A stretch of DNA of 64,000 nucleotides from Algoriphagus yeomjeoni (GCF_003259505.1 NZ_QLLK01000002.1:381387-445386), one strand, 5' to 3'; positions 45,907 to 55,508 are shown, numbered from the stretch's first letter. The notes: a model not told the origin generated them from the sequence alone. Numbers and translations: made by a program.

Positions 45907-46839
45907 ATGAAACGAGTATTAGTAAGTGGTGGTGGCGGATTTCTAGGTAGCCATCTTTGTGATAGACTTCTGAAAGAAGGAAATGAAGTCCTTTGTGTAG
46001 ATAATTTTTTTACAGGAAATCGAAGAAACATTCATCATCTACTGGACAACAAGAATTTTGAATTATTAAGACACGATGTTACACATCCGCTTTATGTAGA
46101 AGTAGATGAAATCTATAATTTAGCTTGTCCTGCCTCCCCTGTTCATTACCAGTTTGACCCAGTTCAGACTACAAAAACGTCTGTGATTGGCGCGATGAAT
46201 ATGCTGGGCTTGGCAAAGCGATTGAAAATCAAAATCCTTCAGGCTAGTACTTCGGAGATTTACGGAGACCCGGAAGTTCATCCCCAGCCAGAAAGCTACA
46301 AAGGAAGTGTAAACACCCTTGGTCCCCGGGCTTGCTATGACGAAGGAAAGAGGTGTGCTGAAACGCTCTTTTTTGATTATCACAGACAGCATAAGGTTGC
46401 GATTAAGGTGATGCGAATTTTCAATACCTATGGACCTAGAATGCATCCAAATGACGGACGTGTAGTAAGTAACTTTATCGTGCAGGCCCTTCAAGGAAAG
46501 GACATCACCATGTATGGAGACGGAATGCAAACCCGCTCTTTCTGCTATGTTGACGATAATATCGAAGGGATGTACCGATTGATGAATAGCCGAGATGGCT
46601 TCACTGGACCTGTGAATATTGGAAACCCCGGTGAATTCACTATGCTGGAACTTGCTCAGCAGATCATAGAATTGACAAACAGTAAAAGTAAAATGATCTT
46701 CATGCCTCTTCCTCAGGATGACCCTATGCAGAGAAGACCGGTGATCGATCTAGCAAAAAAAGAATTGGATTGGGAACCTACCGTGAACCTAAGAGAAGGC
46801 CTAATCAAAACGATAGAATACTTTGAATCAGTAATCTAA
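45907..46839 (+). CDS. uxs: UDP-glucuronate decarboxylase (UDP-xylose synthase)
   Basis: 310-residue extended SDR converting UDP-glucuronate to UDP-xylose with internal NAD+ cycling. GGGGFLG (8-14), STS at 114-116, and catalytic Tyr144/Lys148 (RACYDEGKR) are present. The UXS-specific segments [18 protein letters not shown] and [23 protein letters not shown] separate it from epimerases. It lacks the membrane anchor of animal enzymes. UDP-xylose would feed exopolysaccharide or LPS synthesis, so this gene is biosynthetic and separate from the uronate catabolic operon. Monocistronic, ending at a bidirectional terminator. Confidence 0.93.
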   Translation: MKRVLVSGGGGFLGSHLCDRLLKEGNEVLCVDNFFTGNRRNIHHLLDNKNFELLRHDVTHPLYVEVDEIYNLACPASPVHYQFDPVQTTKTSVIGAMNMLGLAKRLKIKILQASTSEIYGDPEVHPQPESYKGSVNTLGPRACYDEGKRCAETLFFDYHRQHKVAIKVMRIFNTYGPRMHPNDGRVVSNFIVQALQGKDITMYGDGMQTRSFCYVDDNIEGMYRLMNSRDGFTGPVNIGNPGEFTMLELAQQIIELTNSKSKMIFMPLPQDDPMQRRPVIDLAKKELDWEPTVNLREGLIKTIEYFESVI

Positions 46840-46862
46840 AAAAGCCACCAATCAATACACAG

Positions 46863-46888
46863 AAAGCCATCAAATGATGGCTTTTTTT
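46863..46888. terminator. terminator between uxs and sulfatase 1
   Basis: 10-bp perfect stem AAAGCCATCA/TGATGGCTTT with T-run; it touches the stop of the convergent sulfatase gene and may serve both. Confidence 0.82.
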
Positions 46889-48320
46889 ATTTCATAGCAT
46901 TTTGAATAGCTTCCTTCTCGAAGTCAGGATCGTAATCAGGATTCTTTATCATCGGAACCGGCGCGCTATAATCTCCTCTCCATTTTTCCAATTTCTGTAA
47001 AAGCTCCTGAGCCTTCACCGGGTTTGAAGCAGCAAGGTTTTTTGACTCATAAGGATCACTCTTTAGATTATAAAGTTCCAGCCCTCCGTCTTCAAAATAC
47101 TGATGCAATTTCCAATCTCCAGAGCGGATTACAGAACCCGGTCGAGTACGGAACAGCGGATCTCTGGATCCATCTTCCTTTGGATCATAGGCTTCCAGAT
47201 ATATCGGGAAATGCCAGAACAGATCTCTTTCCTTCATCTTTTCATCAAAAAGTAAGGGTAGAATACTTTCTCCATCCAGCCTGAGCTCTTTCTCTGGCGC
47301 AATCAAGGCTTTGAGGGTGGGATAAAAATCCATCTGAACAACAGGAGTATTCTCTACTCCTGACTTAATCTGGTTTTGCCACTTGACAAGTAAAGGCACT
47401 CTAATTCCCCCTTCGTAGTAGCTCCCCTTTCCTGCTCTAAGCGGATCTTGATAGCTTGTAGCGCGAATGCCACCATTATCAGAAGTGAAAATAATAAGAG
47501 TATTTTCTGTGAGCTTTAAGCTGTCTAATATTCCCAAAAGCTTACCCACATTTTCATCCATACTCTGAATCATGGCTGCATAAACTGGGTTATGTTGCCC
47601 CTTGCTACCTTCCTTGTTTATATATTTTTCTACCAACTCCGGCTTGCCCATCAGCGGTGTATGAACAGTATAAAAAGGCAGATACAGAAAGAAGCGCTTC
47701 TCCTGGTTTTCTACAACAAATTTTATTGCCTCACTAGTCAAGCGATCAGTAAGGTATTCACCCTGCACTTCAGGTTCCAACTTGACATTGTAAGGACTGA
47801 AATAGCCATCCTCTCCAGGATGGCCTCGATGGCTACCCGCTACATTCACGTCAAATCCGTGGGTCTTCGGGTCATCAGAGATATGCCATTTACCAAAAAC
47901 ACCTGTGGTATAGCCATTTTCTTTAAAAAACTTCCCAAGGGTATACAAACTGTCGTTTATGACTTTTTCATTTGGCGAAGCAATTAATTGTCTGGTTCTC
48001 TTATCTCCGCGGTCTGCAGGATGTACCGTGTAAATCCCATGGGTCATAGGATATCTTCCTGTAATCATGGTAGCACGGCTTGGAGCACAGTTGGAAGCAG
48101 CGGTATAGGCATGCACGAAAACTTTACTTTCCTTACTCAATTTATCCAGATTCGGAGTTTCGTAATACTCCGAACCCATAAATCCCAAATCCGCCCAACC
48201 CAGGTCATCCACATTGATCAGCACTACATTTGGCTTGGTTGATCGCTCAGAGTTACTCTGAGAAAAGGTACTCCCAACTACACATAGGAGAAGCAAATTG
48301 AATAGGATATATTTTTTCAT
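46887..48320 (-). CDS. S1-type sulfatase, secreted (1)
   Basis: 477 residues with a Sec signal peptide (MKKYILFNLLLLCVVGSTFS). The sulfatase signature CAPSRATMITGRYP gives the formylglycine precursor Cys78. The metal site is built from NVDDLGWAD and IFTSDNGG, and GKWHISDDP carries the Lys/His pair. It hydrolyses sulfate esters in the periplasm after Cys-to-formylglycine conversion by a maturase not found here. Two sulfatases beside a uronate/SusCD locus point to sulfated glycans; the exact linkage is unknown. Confidence 0.94.
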   Translation of the reverse strand: MKKYILFNLLLLCVVGSTFSQSNSERSTKPNVVLINVDDLGWADLGFMGSEYYETPNLDKLSKESKVFVHAYTAASNCAPSRATMITGRYPMTHGIYTVHPADRGDKRTRQLIASPNEKVINDSLYTLGKFFKENGYTTGVFGKWHISDDPKTHGFDVNVAGSHRGHPGEDGYFSPYNVKLEPEVQGEYLTDRLTSEAIKFVVENQEKRFFLYLPFYTVHTPLMGKPELVEKYINKEGSKGQHNPVYAAMIQSMDENVGKLLGILDSLKLTENTLIIFTSDNGGIRATSYQDPLRAGKGSYYEGGIRVPLLVKWQNQIKSGVENTPVVQMDFYPTLKALIAPEKELRLDGESILPLLFDEKMKERDLFWHFPIYLEAYDPKEDGSRDPLFRTRPGSVIRSGDWKLHQYFEDGGLELYNLKSDPYESKNLAASNPVKAQELLQKLEKWRGDYSAPVPMIKNPDYDPDFEKEAIQNAMK

Positions 48321-48466
48321 AGACAGAGAATTTTACTAAGTAATGACTTTAAAACTTTCAGATACCCATTTAATGAAGGTTTTGACTCCGCTCAACTTGA
48401 CAACTCTAAACCTTCTCGCTTTCCAACTTTTCCACATGCCAACTGAAAACTGCCAACCGCCTCATA

Positions 48467-50035
48467 TCAGTCCTTTGTCACCTTACTCCCCCACCAATCA
48501 GCATTTGGAGTATATCCAGGACTTAGCATTTTAACTCGCTCAGCTTCCAAAGCTGGCATTCTTACATTTTTGTTTCTATCCAAAACTTCCTGATGTAAGA
48601 CCGCATCAAACTCAGGATCATCCATTGGCTGATTTGAACCAGTTTTTTCAAGATACTTCAATAAGTCTGCGGTAAGTCTTTTAGTCACTTGAGGGTTTTG
48701 AAGAGCTAAGTCAGTCTGCTCACTTGGGTCTTTTGCCAGATCATACAACTCCAAACTTTTATCTTCCCAATAATAAATCAACTTCCAATCTCCCTCACGG
48801 ACAATTGAACTAGGATCACCGCCCTGATTACCATAGTGTGGATAATGCCAATAAAGCGGTCGGGAGGTTATTTTCTTCTTTTGCATTGCCGGAGCTAAGC
48901 TTACCCCTTCAACATCAACTCCAGCAGGCATTTTTACATTTGCCAGTTCCAAAAGGGTTGGGTAAAAATCTATCCCGCTGGCCGGCACATCCAAGGTGAT
49001 CAATTCTTTTTGCCCTGGTACCTTGATAAAATAAGGCACCCGAAGCCCACCTTCCCACTGATATCCTTTCCCGCCTCTCAGTGGCAAATTCGATGTAGAA
49101 AAAGCATCTCCTGAGGCTACACCACCATGATCTGAGGTAAATACGATAATAGTATTTTGATCCAAGCCAGCTTTAGCCAACGCTTCTGTCACCACACCTA
49201 CCGCATCATCCATCGCCTCTACTAACCCCGCATAAACAGGATTATCTTGAAACTGTCGGATGGGAAGCCGTCTTTCCATAGTAAACCCATGATCTGCAAT
49301 ACCCATAGCCTCAGCCTTGGCTCTGTACTTTGCCCACTTCTCTTCGGTAGTCTGTATTGGGCCGTGTACTGCGTAAAAAGATAGCATAGCAAAAAACGGT
49401 TTTTCGTGATCTTGTTCGATGAACTTGGCAGTTTCGGTAGCTAGGCGCATGCTTAGGTTTTCACCATCCGGTCCTTGTTCCATTTTTGGGTTTTGATAAG
49501 GAGCAAAATACCCTCCTATCGGACTTCCTGAGGAGTAGCCACCTATATTAGTATCAAAACCATGATCTTCAGGATAGGAACCTTCCCCACCCAGATGCCA
49601 TTTTCCTGCGAAAAAAGTCTCGTAGCCTGATGCTTTCAATGCTTCAGGAAGAGTGACATAAGAAGCCTTCAATGCGTGCTCGTAATTCGGGGGAAGTAAT
49701 TTGGTATGTCTTCCAGCTTTTCTCCAGTCCTCACCATAAGCCGCTCCTATCCAATCTGTGACCCCATGAACTGCCGGAGTCAGACCAGTCATCAAACTGG
49801 CCCGTGCAGGGCTGCAAACCGGCGAAGCGGTATATCCCTGGATAAACTGATAGGATTGAGATGCAAGCTTGTCAATATTGGGAGTTTCATAGTAGTTGCT
49901 ACCGGTAGCGCTGAGGTCATGATAACCTAGGTCGTCCACCAGGATAAATACAATATTGGGCTTGTCAGTTGATTGGGCAAAAGCCTGATAAAACCCGAGC
50001 ATGAGGCATGCAAGTGGGAAAATTTTCTTCAGCAT
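48467..50035 (-). CDS. S1-type sulfatase, secreted (2)
   Basis: 522 residues from the ATG at 50035 (MLKKIFPLACLMLGFYQAFA signal peptide); an upstream extension of 15 codons is rejected because it would bury the signal. The signature CSPARASLMTGLTP gives formylglycine precursor Cys74; ILVDDLGYHD, GKWHLGGEG and VFTSDHGG supply metal and substrate residues. Distinct from sulfatase 1 in size and inserts (YGEDWRKAGRHTKLLPPNYE), so probably a different sulfate position. Both genes run in the same direction, 146 bases apart. Confidence 0.94.
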   Translation of the reverse strand: MLKKIFPLACLMLGFYQAFAQSTDKPNIVFILVDDLGYHDLSATGSNYYETPNIDKLASQSYQFIQGYTASPVCSPARASLMTGLTPAVHGVTDWIGAAYGEDWRKAGRHTKLLPPNYEHALKASYVTLPEALKASGYETFFAGKWHLGGEGSYPEDHGFDTNIGGYSSGSPIGGYFAPYQNPKMEQGPDGENLSMRLATETAKFIEQDHEKPFFAMLSFYAVHGPIQTTEEKWAKYRAKAEAMGIADHGFTMERRLPIRQFQDNPVYAGLVEAMDDAVGVVTEALAKAGLDQNTIIVFTSDHGGVASGDAFSTSNLPLRGGKGYQWEGGLRVPYFIKVPGQKELITLDVPASGIDFYPTLLELANVKMPAGVDVEGVSLAPAMQKKKITSRPLYWHYPHYGNQGGDPSSIVREGDWKLIYYWEDKSLELYDLAKDPSEQTDLALQNPQVTKRLTADLLKYLEKTGSNQPMDDPEFDAVLHQEVLDRNKNVRMPALEAERVKMLSPGYTPNADWWGSKVTKD

Positions 50036-50142
50036 TAGGAGGTTTGTTGAATATAGAAAAACTAAGATGGTTAAGATCAATCAAAATCAAAAAAGGATTC
50101 GGGTATATGGGAATAATTATGTCATCTTAAAGCAAACTAATT

Positions 50143-50805
50143 TCAAAAATGAAAAAGGGTGAAAATTAAAAATGAATTTATTGGCAGCTTTTGTCTTTTG
50201 GAATTTTTTGAAAGGTAAAAATCATCATCATCATCATCATCGAATTCAAGCCATGGTCTAAGAAATTTATAAAAACATAAGCTTAACCCCATTTGGTTTA
50301 GGCTGAGAGATACATTCATCATGTTATAGCGCTCATCAAATTTCCAATATCTGCCCGCCCATTCAACTGCCATACTAATTTTCTCTTTTTCTTCATCCAG
50401 CAAATACAACATTGACTTTTCATCTGAACCGTAGATTTCAGATAGACTTTTAAGAAAAGATTCTAAGTTGGGAATTTGAGCAGTAGCAAAATCAGGCTCG
50501 ATAAAACTCGTGGTAGTAAGCCTTAAAGATTTACTTACTTTCACCAAAGAAAAAAGTCCGCAAACTGGTTCAGCAAACTTTTTAATATAAATAGGATTTT
50601 CGTCAAAATGCCTCAAATCAAAAGTGAAATCCGAAGGCAAGTCGTCTAGCCTTGGAAACTCTCCAAACTTAAAATCCAACAATGCCTCAACTTTTTTAAT
50701 AAAACTCATTTGATCAGATTTAGAAAAGTAACTTGTCTTTAGAGTATTAGGATCAATTTCCACGAAAAATACCAGACTATTCTGTTTTTGAAAAGTAGAT
50801 AACAA
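50143..50805 (-). CDS. hypothetical protein with an Asp7 run
   Basis: 220 residues, no signal peptide, no family that I recognise. The body is mixed alpha/beta (KKVEALLDFKFGEFPRLDD; SLSEIYGSDEKSMLYLLDEEKEKI). Near the C-terminus seven consecutive Asp are encoded by a pure GAT microsatellite (50221-50241). The tail after the run is hydrophobic (INSFLIFTLFHF). The gene stands alone between sulfatase 2 and the permease. It is plausibly real, but function cannot be stated. Confidence 0.55.
   Translation of the reverse strand: MLSTFQKQNSLVFFVEIDPNTLKTSYFSKSDQMSFIKKVEALLDFKFGEFPRLDDLPSDFTFDLRHFDENPIYIKKFAEPVCGLFSLVKVSKSLRLTTTSFIEPDFATAQIPNLESFLKSLSEIYGSDEKSMLYLLDEEKEKISMAVEWAGRYWKFDERYNMMNVSLSLNQMGLSLCFYKFLRPWLEFDDDDDDDFYLSKNSKRQKLPINSFLIFTLFHF
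50221..50241. repeat. (ATC)7 trinucleotide microsatellite
   Basis: Seven perfect ATC units (GAT on the coding strand) inside the hypothetical gene. Length changes would alter the Asp run without shifting the frame. Confidence 0.9.
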
Positions 50806-50997
50806 AAATTATTGATGTTGGTAATTTCTTCTAAAAGTTTTGGGGTAGAAGAGTTCATCAGGGGGGAGTTGCATTTTTTGATATTCTTTATTTGCTCATA
50901 TTTAAGCAATAACTAGTGAGAGTTTTACCTTTAAAAAATCACCCAAAATCATTTTTCGAATTATCTTGCCAACAATCTTTTCAAAAAAAACCTACCT

Positions 50998-52296
50998 GTG
51001 CAAGAAAAAACAACAGAAGAAGTTCAAGAAAAATTACCCAGAAACCTAGGACTTTGGGGTGTATGGATGTTGGTAGTCAATGGATTGATTGGTGCTGGGA
51101 TTTTTGGACTGCCTTCGGGAGCAGCCAGACTTGCAGGTGAATACAGTGTGTTAATCTATGTATTCTGCGCACTTCTTATGCTGCCAGTTATTCTGAGTTT
51201 TGCGGAGGTGGGGAGTTATTTCCGGGGGACAGGCGGACCTATACGATATGGAAAACTGGCTTTTGGCTCGTTTGTGGGTTTTCAGGGGGGCTGGCTGTAT
51301 TACCTGGCACGATTGATTTCCTTTGCTGCGAATACCGTCTTGCTTACAGATAGCATAGCTTATTTCTTTCCAATCATGGGTGATGGAATTGGCCGGTTGA
51401 TTTCCTTGGCACTGACCTGCGGACTTCTCAGCCTGATCAATATTCTAGGTTCCTCAGAGTCCATTCGCTCCATGACGCTATTTACTATTGTCAAATTCTC
51501 CGTATTAATCGGATTGATATTCGGAGGTTTCCTACTGATCGGGCCTGATGTCATTCCTCGATTCGATAGCCCGTTGCCAGCTGGCTCAAATTTGGGTGCA
51601 GCCACCTTACTTTTGATCTATGCCTTTGTGGGATTTGAGGGTGCAATCGTGCCAGCGGGTGAAGCCAAGCAACCGAAGCGTGACATGCCTTTAGGTTTAA
51701 TTCTTGGTTTGGTGGTAGTCACTGTCATTTATATGCTGATCCAACTGGTGTCACAGGCTGCCGTACCCAATTTGGCAGAAAGCAGCAGCCCTCTCCTAGA
51801 TGCTTCTTCAGCCCTTTTTGGAAGTATAGGAGCAGTAATTCTGATGATTGGCGTAGCCACTTCTGTCTTGGCAAATCTGATCAGCTCGATGTTTTCTGCT
51901 TCCAGAATCACCTATGCTCTGGCTTTGGAAAAATCCCTTCCAGGCTGGTTTGGGGCGGTAAGCAACAAGTTTTTGACTCCGGCTAATTCAGTTTTATTCT
52001 TTGGAATAGCCGCCTTTGTATTGGCTGCGATGGGCTCCTTTACCTTTTTGGCCGCCATGACCGTATTATCCCGATTATTTCTTTTTATCATGACTTGTGC
52101 GGCGATACCGGTTCTGAGACCAAAGTTTCGAGATCAGGGTTACTTCATCCTCAAAGGTGGATACCTCATCCCAATACTAGGAATTTTAGCTTGCCTATGG
52201 CTGATGCTTCAGGTGAGTTGGACCTCCATTTGGCTCACTGCCGTTTTGATTGGAGTTGGAACAGGCTTGTATTGGTTGGGGAGGGCGCAGAAGTAA
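50998..52296 (+). CDS. APC-superfamily amino acid permease
   Basis: 432 residues with about 12 hydrophobic segments. TM1 carries the unwound substrate motif NGLIGAGIFGLPSGAARL. A GTG start at 50998 gives a short cytosolic N-terminus before TM1; later Met codons would cut into TM1, so GTG is preferred. The family exchanges or takes up amino acids across the inner membrane, and substrate specificity is not readable. It stands alone; the neighbouring LysE/GH3 pair converges on it. Confidence 0.88.
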   Translation: MQEKTTEEVQEKLPRNLGLWGVWMLVVNGLIGAGIFGLPSGAARLAGEYSVLIYVFCALLMLPVILSFAEVGSYFRGTGGPIRYGKLAFGSFVGFQGGWLYYLARLISFAANTVLLTDSIAYFFPIMGDGIGRLISLALTCGLLSLINILGSSESIRSMTLFTIVKFSVLIGLIFGGFLLIGPDVIPRFDSPLPAGSNLGAATLLLIYAFVGFEGAIVPAGEAKQPKRDMPLGLILGLVVVTVIYMLIQLVSQAAVPNLAESSSPLLDASSALFGSIGAVILMIGVATSVLANLISSMFSASRITYALALEKSLPGWFGAVSNKFLTPANSVLFFGIAAFVLAAMGSFTFLAAMTVLSRLFLFIMTCAAIPVLRPKFRDQGYFILKGGYLIPILGILACLWLMLQVSWTSIWLTAVLIGVGTGLYWLGRAQK

Positions 52297-52418
52297 ATAT
52301 CTACTACCATCACGATTAACGATTGAATAACTTGGAGACTCCCTATGATATCGCGGGTTACTAAATGGCACAACTAGTATGATTTCGACCGAGTTTTAGA
52401 AAAACAGAATGTTTAACC

Positions 52419-53039
52419 CTATCCTACGGCAAACCAAATCAGTCTAATTCCAAAACCTATCATGACTATGCCGACGGCTTTATTTAGCCAAAACATAAAT
52501 TTTGGGGTTACAAATTGAGCTAATTTCTGGGCTATATAGGCTTTGATAAGATCAATTACAAAAACAGTAAGAAGTATTCCCAAGTAATAGGACCAAATAT
52601 CTGTGTTGTCAAAAGCGGGTTTTAAGTGAACCAAGCTGGCAATGGAAATCCAGAATAAGAGTACAAATGGATTGATTCCATTGATGCTAAATCCTTTGAG
52701 AAATGCATTTCGCTTTTTGGCTCTGTGCAACTCTTCCACCATAGCATCAGGCTTGGCACCTTGCTTTTTTACCAAATAGCTTATTCCAAAACCAATAAGA
52801 ATAGCTCCTCCCACATAAGCTAAAATAGATTCGAAATAAGTGGCTTCCGCTAGAAACTTGACCCCATAAAAAGTCAGCAATACATAGAGTGTGTCAGAGG
52901 TGAGTATGCCCAAAGCAACCATTGCAGCATAGCGAAAGCCCTTTTCGAGACTACTTTGGATAAGAGTGAAAAAAACGGGACCAATCATTGCCGAAAGCAA
53001 TAATCCCATACTGACTCCTTCAAGCAGTGCTTCACTCAC
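52419..53039 (-). CDS. LysE-family (RhtB-type) exporter
   Basis: 206 residues, six hydrophobic segments; the LysE signature lies in the first helix and loop (GVSMGLLLSAMIGPVFFTLI). GTG start at 53039, with GTGA overlapping the stop of the GH3 gene, so translation is coupled. The family exports amino acids and derivatives. Its tight linkage to a GH3-type acyl-acid amido synthetase suggests that it exports the amino-acid conjugate or balances the amino-acid pool used by that enzyme; this is inference. Confidence 0.9.
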   Translation of the reverse strand: MSEALLEGVSMGLLLSAMIGPVFFTLIQSSLEKGFRYAAMVALGILTSDTLYVLLTFYGVKFLAEATYFESILAYVGGAILIGFGISYLVKKQGAKPDAMVEELHRAKKRNAFLKGFSINGINPFVLLFWISIASLVHLKPAFDNTDIWSYYLGILLTVFVIDLIKAYIAQKLAQFVTPKFMFWLNKAVGIVMIGFGIRLIWFAVG

Positions 53040-54586
53040 AGCTTGATGTCTCTAGTAGTTAAAAATGCTTGCCAATTTGCAGCTTTATCACCTTTGAGCA
53101 CTCTCGGGAATTTGTAAGAACCTCCTTCTTTTCCTTGTGCTTTCAGCCAATCATAAAAAACAGAAGATGGTATTACGGAAACAATCACATCCCGTAAAGC
53201 ATGGTTTCTTTCCACAGCATAATCATCATTGAGAACTTTCAGATACTTATCAATGGTGTCACTTAAGGTTTTCGACTCAATAGCTGCATCAAGTCCTATA
53301 AACCAATGATGGGCAAACAAAGTACCATGCGGAACCCCAATCACGGTGAATTCACGGATATTTAGATCCTGTTCTTCAGCGGTGAGTTCTATGGCTTTAT
53401 TCATATTATCCACAGAAAGATGCTCTCCACAAAGACTCAAGAAATGCTTGGTGCGACCAGTAATTATTATCTCTGATTCCTCCTTGGACACAAAACGTAC
53501 CACATCACCTATCAGGTAACGCCAAGCTCCTGCGCAGGTGCTAATCAGAAGCGCATAGTCCTTTCCTACCTCTATTTCATCTATTTTCAGGGTCTTTGCA
53601 TCGGGTTTGATATTTCCATCCTCATCAAAGTTTTCTGTAGTGAAAGGCACGAACTCATGAAAAATCCCATTATTGAGAACCAAACGCATGGATTTACGAT
53701 TTGGCAAGGCCTGGAAAGCCAAAAATCCCTCGGAAGCTAAGTAAGTCTCCAAATACAATAATGGCTTGCCCAATAGCTTTTCAAATCCTTTTTTATAAGG
53801 CTCAAAGGAAACGCCTCCATGAACGAAAATCTGCAGGTTTGGCCAGATCTCATGGATATTCTCCACCTGATAGTGAGCAATTATTTTTTCTATCAGGATC
53901 TGAAGCCAAGCCGGTACCCCAACAATAATCCCGATATCCCAAGACTTTGCTTTCTCTACAATTTGATCAAGTTTATCTCCCCAGTTTTTGCTTCGTGAAA
54001 TCTTTTTCCCTGGCTTATAAAATCGCTGAAACCAAATCGGTAATCTTCCTGTGGTAATCCCACTCAGATCTCCGGAGAAATAAGTGCCATTAAACTCCAA
54101 ATCTGTACTTCCACCTAACATCAAAATCCCTTTTGTCAGCAAAGAAGCTGGGAGATCATATTTGGAAAGTGAAAGAATTTGGCGCACCCCTGTTCTACGA
54201 ATAGCTTTCACCATATCTCTGGTGATGGGAATGAATTTGGAGGTAGCACCAGATGTACCACTGCTCAGGGCGAAATGCCTAACCGGACCCGGCCAAGTGA
54301 CGTTTGATTTCCCTTCTAGCAGTTTGTGCCACCATTCCTCGTGAATTCGGTTGTAATCATAGATGGGTACTTGAGATTTATACATCTCATAAAAATCATC
54401 CTTTCCCTTTCGAAAGCTTTTAAGGATTTTACCAAAATCATATTTCCGCCCAATCTCTGTTTCAGCAGCATGAATCAGTAACTTCTTTAATTCCTGACGC
54501 TGTAGCTCTAAAGGGTGAGAGTACTCCTGCTCTAGACTCTCTCTCAGACGTATGCCTTTTTTTAGTAAAGTACTAATGATCGCCAT
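53036..54586 (-). CDS. GH3-family acyl-acid amido synthetase-like enzyme
   Basis: 516 residues of the GH3 ('auxin-responsive promoter') fold, an adenylate-forming enzyme. Motif 1 SSGTSGATSK is at 108-117, motif 2 YLASEGFLAFQ near 280, motif 3 YLIGDVVRF near 357, and the hinge ITGRTKHFLSLCGEHLS near 375. Plant GH3 enzymes adenylate jasmonate, auxin or benzoates and join them to amino acids; bacterial members are common in Bacteroidetes but largely uncharacterised. The overlap with lysE suggests that the acceptor is an amino acid. It is cytosolic, with no signal peptide. Confidence 0.93.
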   Translation of the reverse strand: MAIISTLLKKGIRLRESLEQEYSHPLELQRQELKKLLIHAAETEIGRKYDFGKILKSFRKGKDDFYEMYKSQVPIYDYNRIHEEWWHKLLEGKSNVTWPGPVRHFALSSGTSGATSKFIPITRDMVKAIRRTGVRQILSLSKYDLPASLLTKGILMLGGSTDLEFNGTYFSGDLSGITTGRLPIWFQRFYKPGKKISRSKNWGDKLDQIVEKAKSWDIGIIVGVPAWLQILIEKIIAHYQVENIHEIWPNLQIFVHGGVSFEPYKKGFEKLLGKPLLYLETYLASEGFLAFQALPNRKSMRLVLNNGIFHEFVPFTTENFDEDGNIKPDAKTLKIDEIEVGKDYALLISTCAGAWRYLIGDVVRFVSKEESEIIITGRTKHFLSLCGEHLSVDNMNKAIELTAEEQDLNIREFTVIGVPHGTLFAHHWFIGLDAAIESKTLSDTIDKYLKVLNDDYAVERNHALRDVIVSVIPSSVFYDWLKAQGKEGGSYKFPRVLKGDKAANWQAFLTTRDIKL

Positions 54587-54635
54587 ATCTTTGTTTTAGG
54601 CCTTCTTTAAAAATAGTAAAGCATAAAAATAGAAA

Positions 54636-55304
54636 ATGGACATCAAAGCCAACCTCGAAAAAGTAAAAAAAACATTCATAAATCAGGATTGTCTCTTAGT
54701 TGCTGTAAGTAAGACAAAGCCTTTGGAAGATCTAAAAGTGGCCTATTCGGCTGGAATCAGAGACTTTGGAGAGAATAAAGTGCAAGAACTCCAAGCCAAA
54801 CAACCTGAAATGCAAGGGGATGTCAACTGGCATATGATCGGTCACCTGCAAAGTAATAAGGTCAAATACATAGCTCCCTTCATACACTTGATTCATGGCG
54901 TGGATTCTTTCAAGCTGCTCAAAGAAATCAATAAGCAGGGAAAAAAGGTAGGTAGAAAAATAAATGTGCTACTCCAAATGCACATTGCCGAGGAGGAAAG
55001 TAAGTTCGGTTTTGATTCCAAGGAATTGAATGAAATGCTGGCAAATCCTGACTTTTTGAACCTAAGTCATGTGACTATTCAAGGACTAATGGGAATGGCT
55101 ACTTTTACAGAAAATAAAGATCAGGTGAGGAAGGAGTTCAAAGGACTTAAGACACTTTTTGAAGAGCTGAAAGGTCGTGATCTTCCAGGTTTTGTCCAGC
55201 TGAACGATGTATCCATGGGAATGAGTGGGGATTACCTGATTGCTCAGGAGGAAGGAAGTACCATGGTAAGAATAGGCTCAGCGATTTTTGGAGAGAGAGA
55301 TTAA
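54636..55304 (+). CDS. yggS: YggS/PLPBP-family pyridoxal-phosphate homeostasis protein
   Basis: 222-residue single-domain TIM barrel that binds pyridoxal 5'-phosphate on Lys26 (LLVAVSKTKPLED). Other family segments are FGENKVQEL, WHMIGHLQSNK, INVLLQMHIAEEESKFGF and the phosphate site VSMGMSGD near the C-terminus. It has no enzymatic activity but controls PLP and amino-acid/keto-acid balance. Divergent from the GH3 gene with only 49 bases between starts. Confidence 0.95.
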   Translation: MDIKANLEKVKKTFINQDCLLVAVSKTKPLEDLKVAYSAGIRDFGENKVQELQAKQPEMQGDVNWHMIGHLQSNKVKYIAPFIHLIHGVDSFKLLKEINKQGKKVGRKINVLLQMHIAEEESKFGFDSKELNEMLANPDFLNLSHVTIQGLMGMATFTENKDQVRKEFKGLKTLFEELKGRDLPGFVQLNDVSMGMSGDYLIAQEEGSTMVRIGSAIFGERD

Positions 55305-55402
55305 GATTTGGGATTTCGGATTTGGTACCCAATTGCTTTGATAATTATATACCCGCTATGGGATTTATTATTCCCAGAAATTTCTAAAAATCGAGTTAAA
55401 CC

Positions 55403-55445
55403 AACAGAACATGCCCTAATTCGCTGAATTAGGGCATGTTCTGTT
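55403..55445. repeat. 20-bp perfect inverted repeat (long hairpin)
   Basis: Arms 55403-55422 and 55426-55445 are perfectly complementary (AACAGAACATGCCCTAATTC and its reverse complement) with a 3-base loop. No T-run follows on either side, so it is not a standard terminator, although it lies about 100 bases after yggS. It could be a rho-independent-like stop, a protein site or a small mobile remnant. Confidence 0.85.
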
Positions 55446-55508
55446 AGTGGCATTAGGATTGAAATTCTAGAAAAGTAGAAGTTCAAACATTAATTAAATA
55501 ATCACATT

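Noticed and set aside
48343..48534. 63-codon plus-strand open frame between the sulfatases
   Set aside because: It overlaps the end of sulfatase 2 on the other strand; composition and lack of any motif mark it as a shadow.
55301..55486. 61-codon minus-strand open frame after yggS
   Set aside because: It reads through the 20-bp hairpin and has no coding character.
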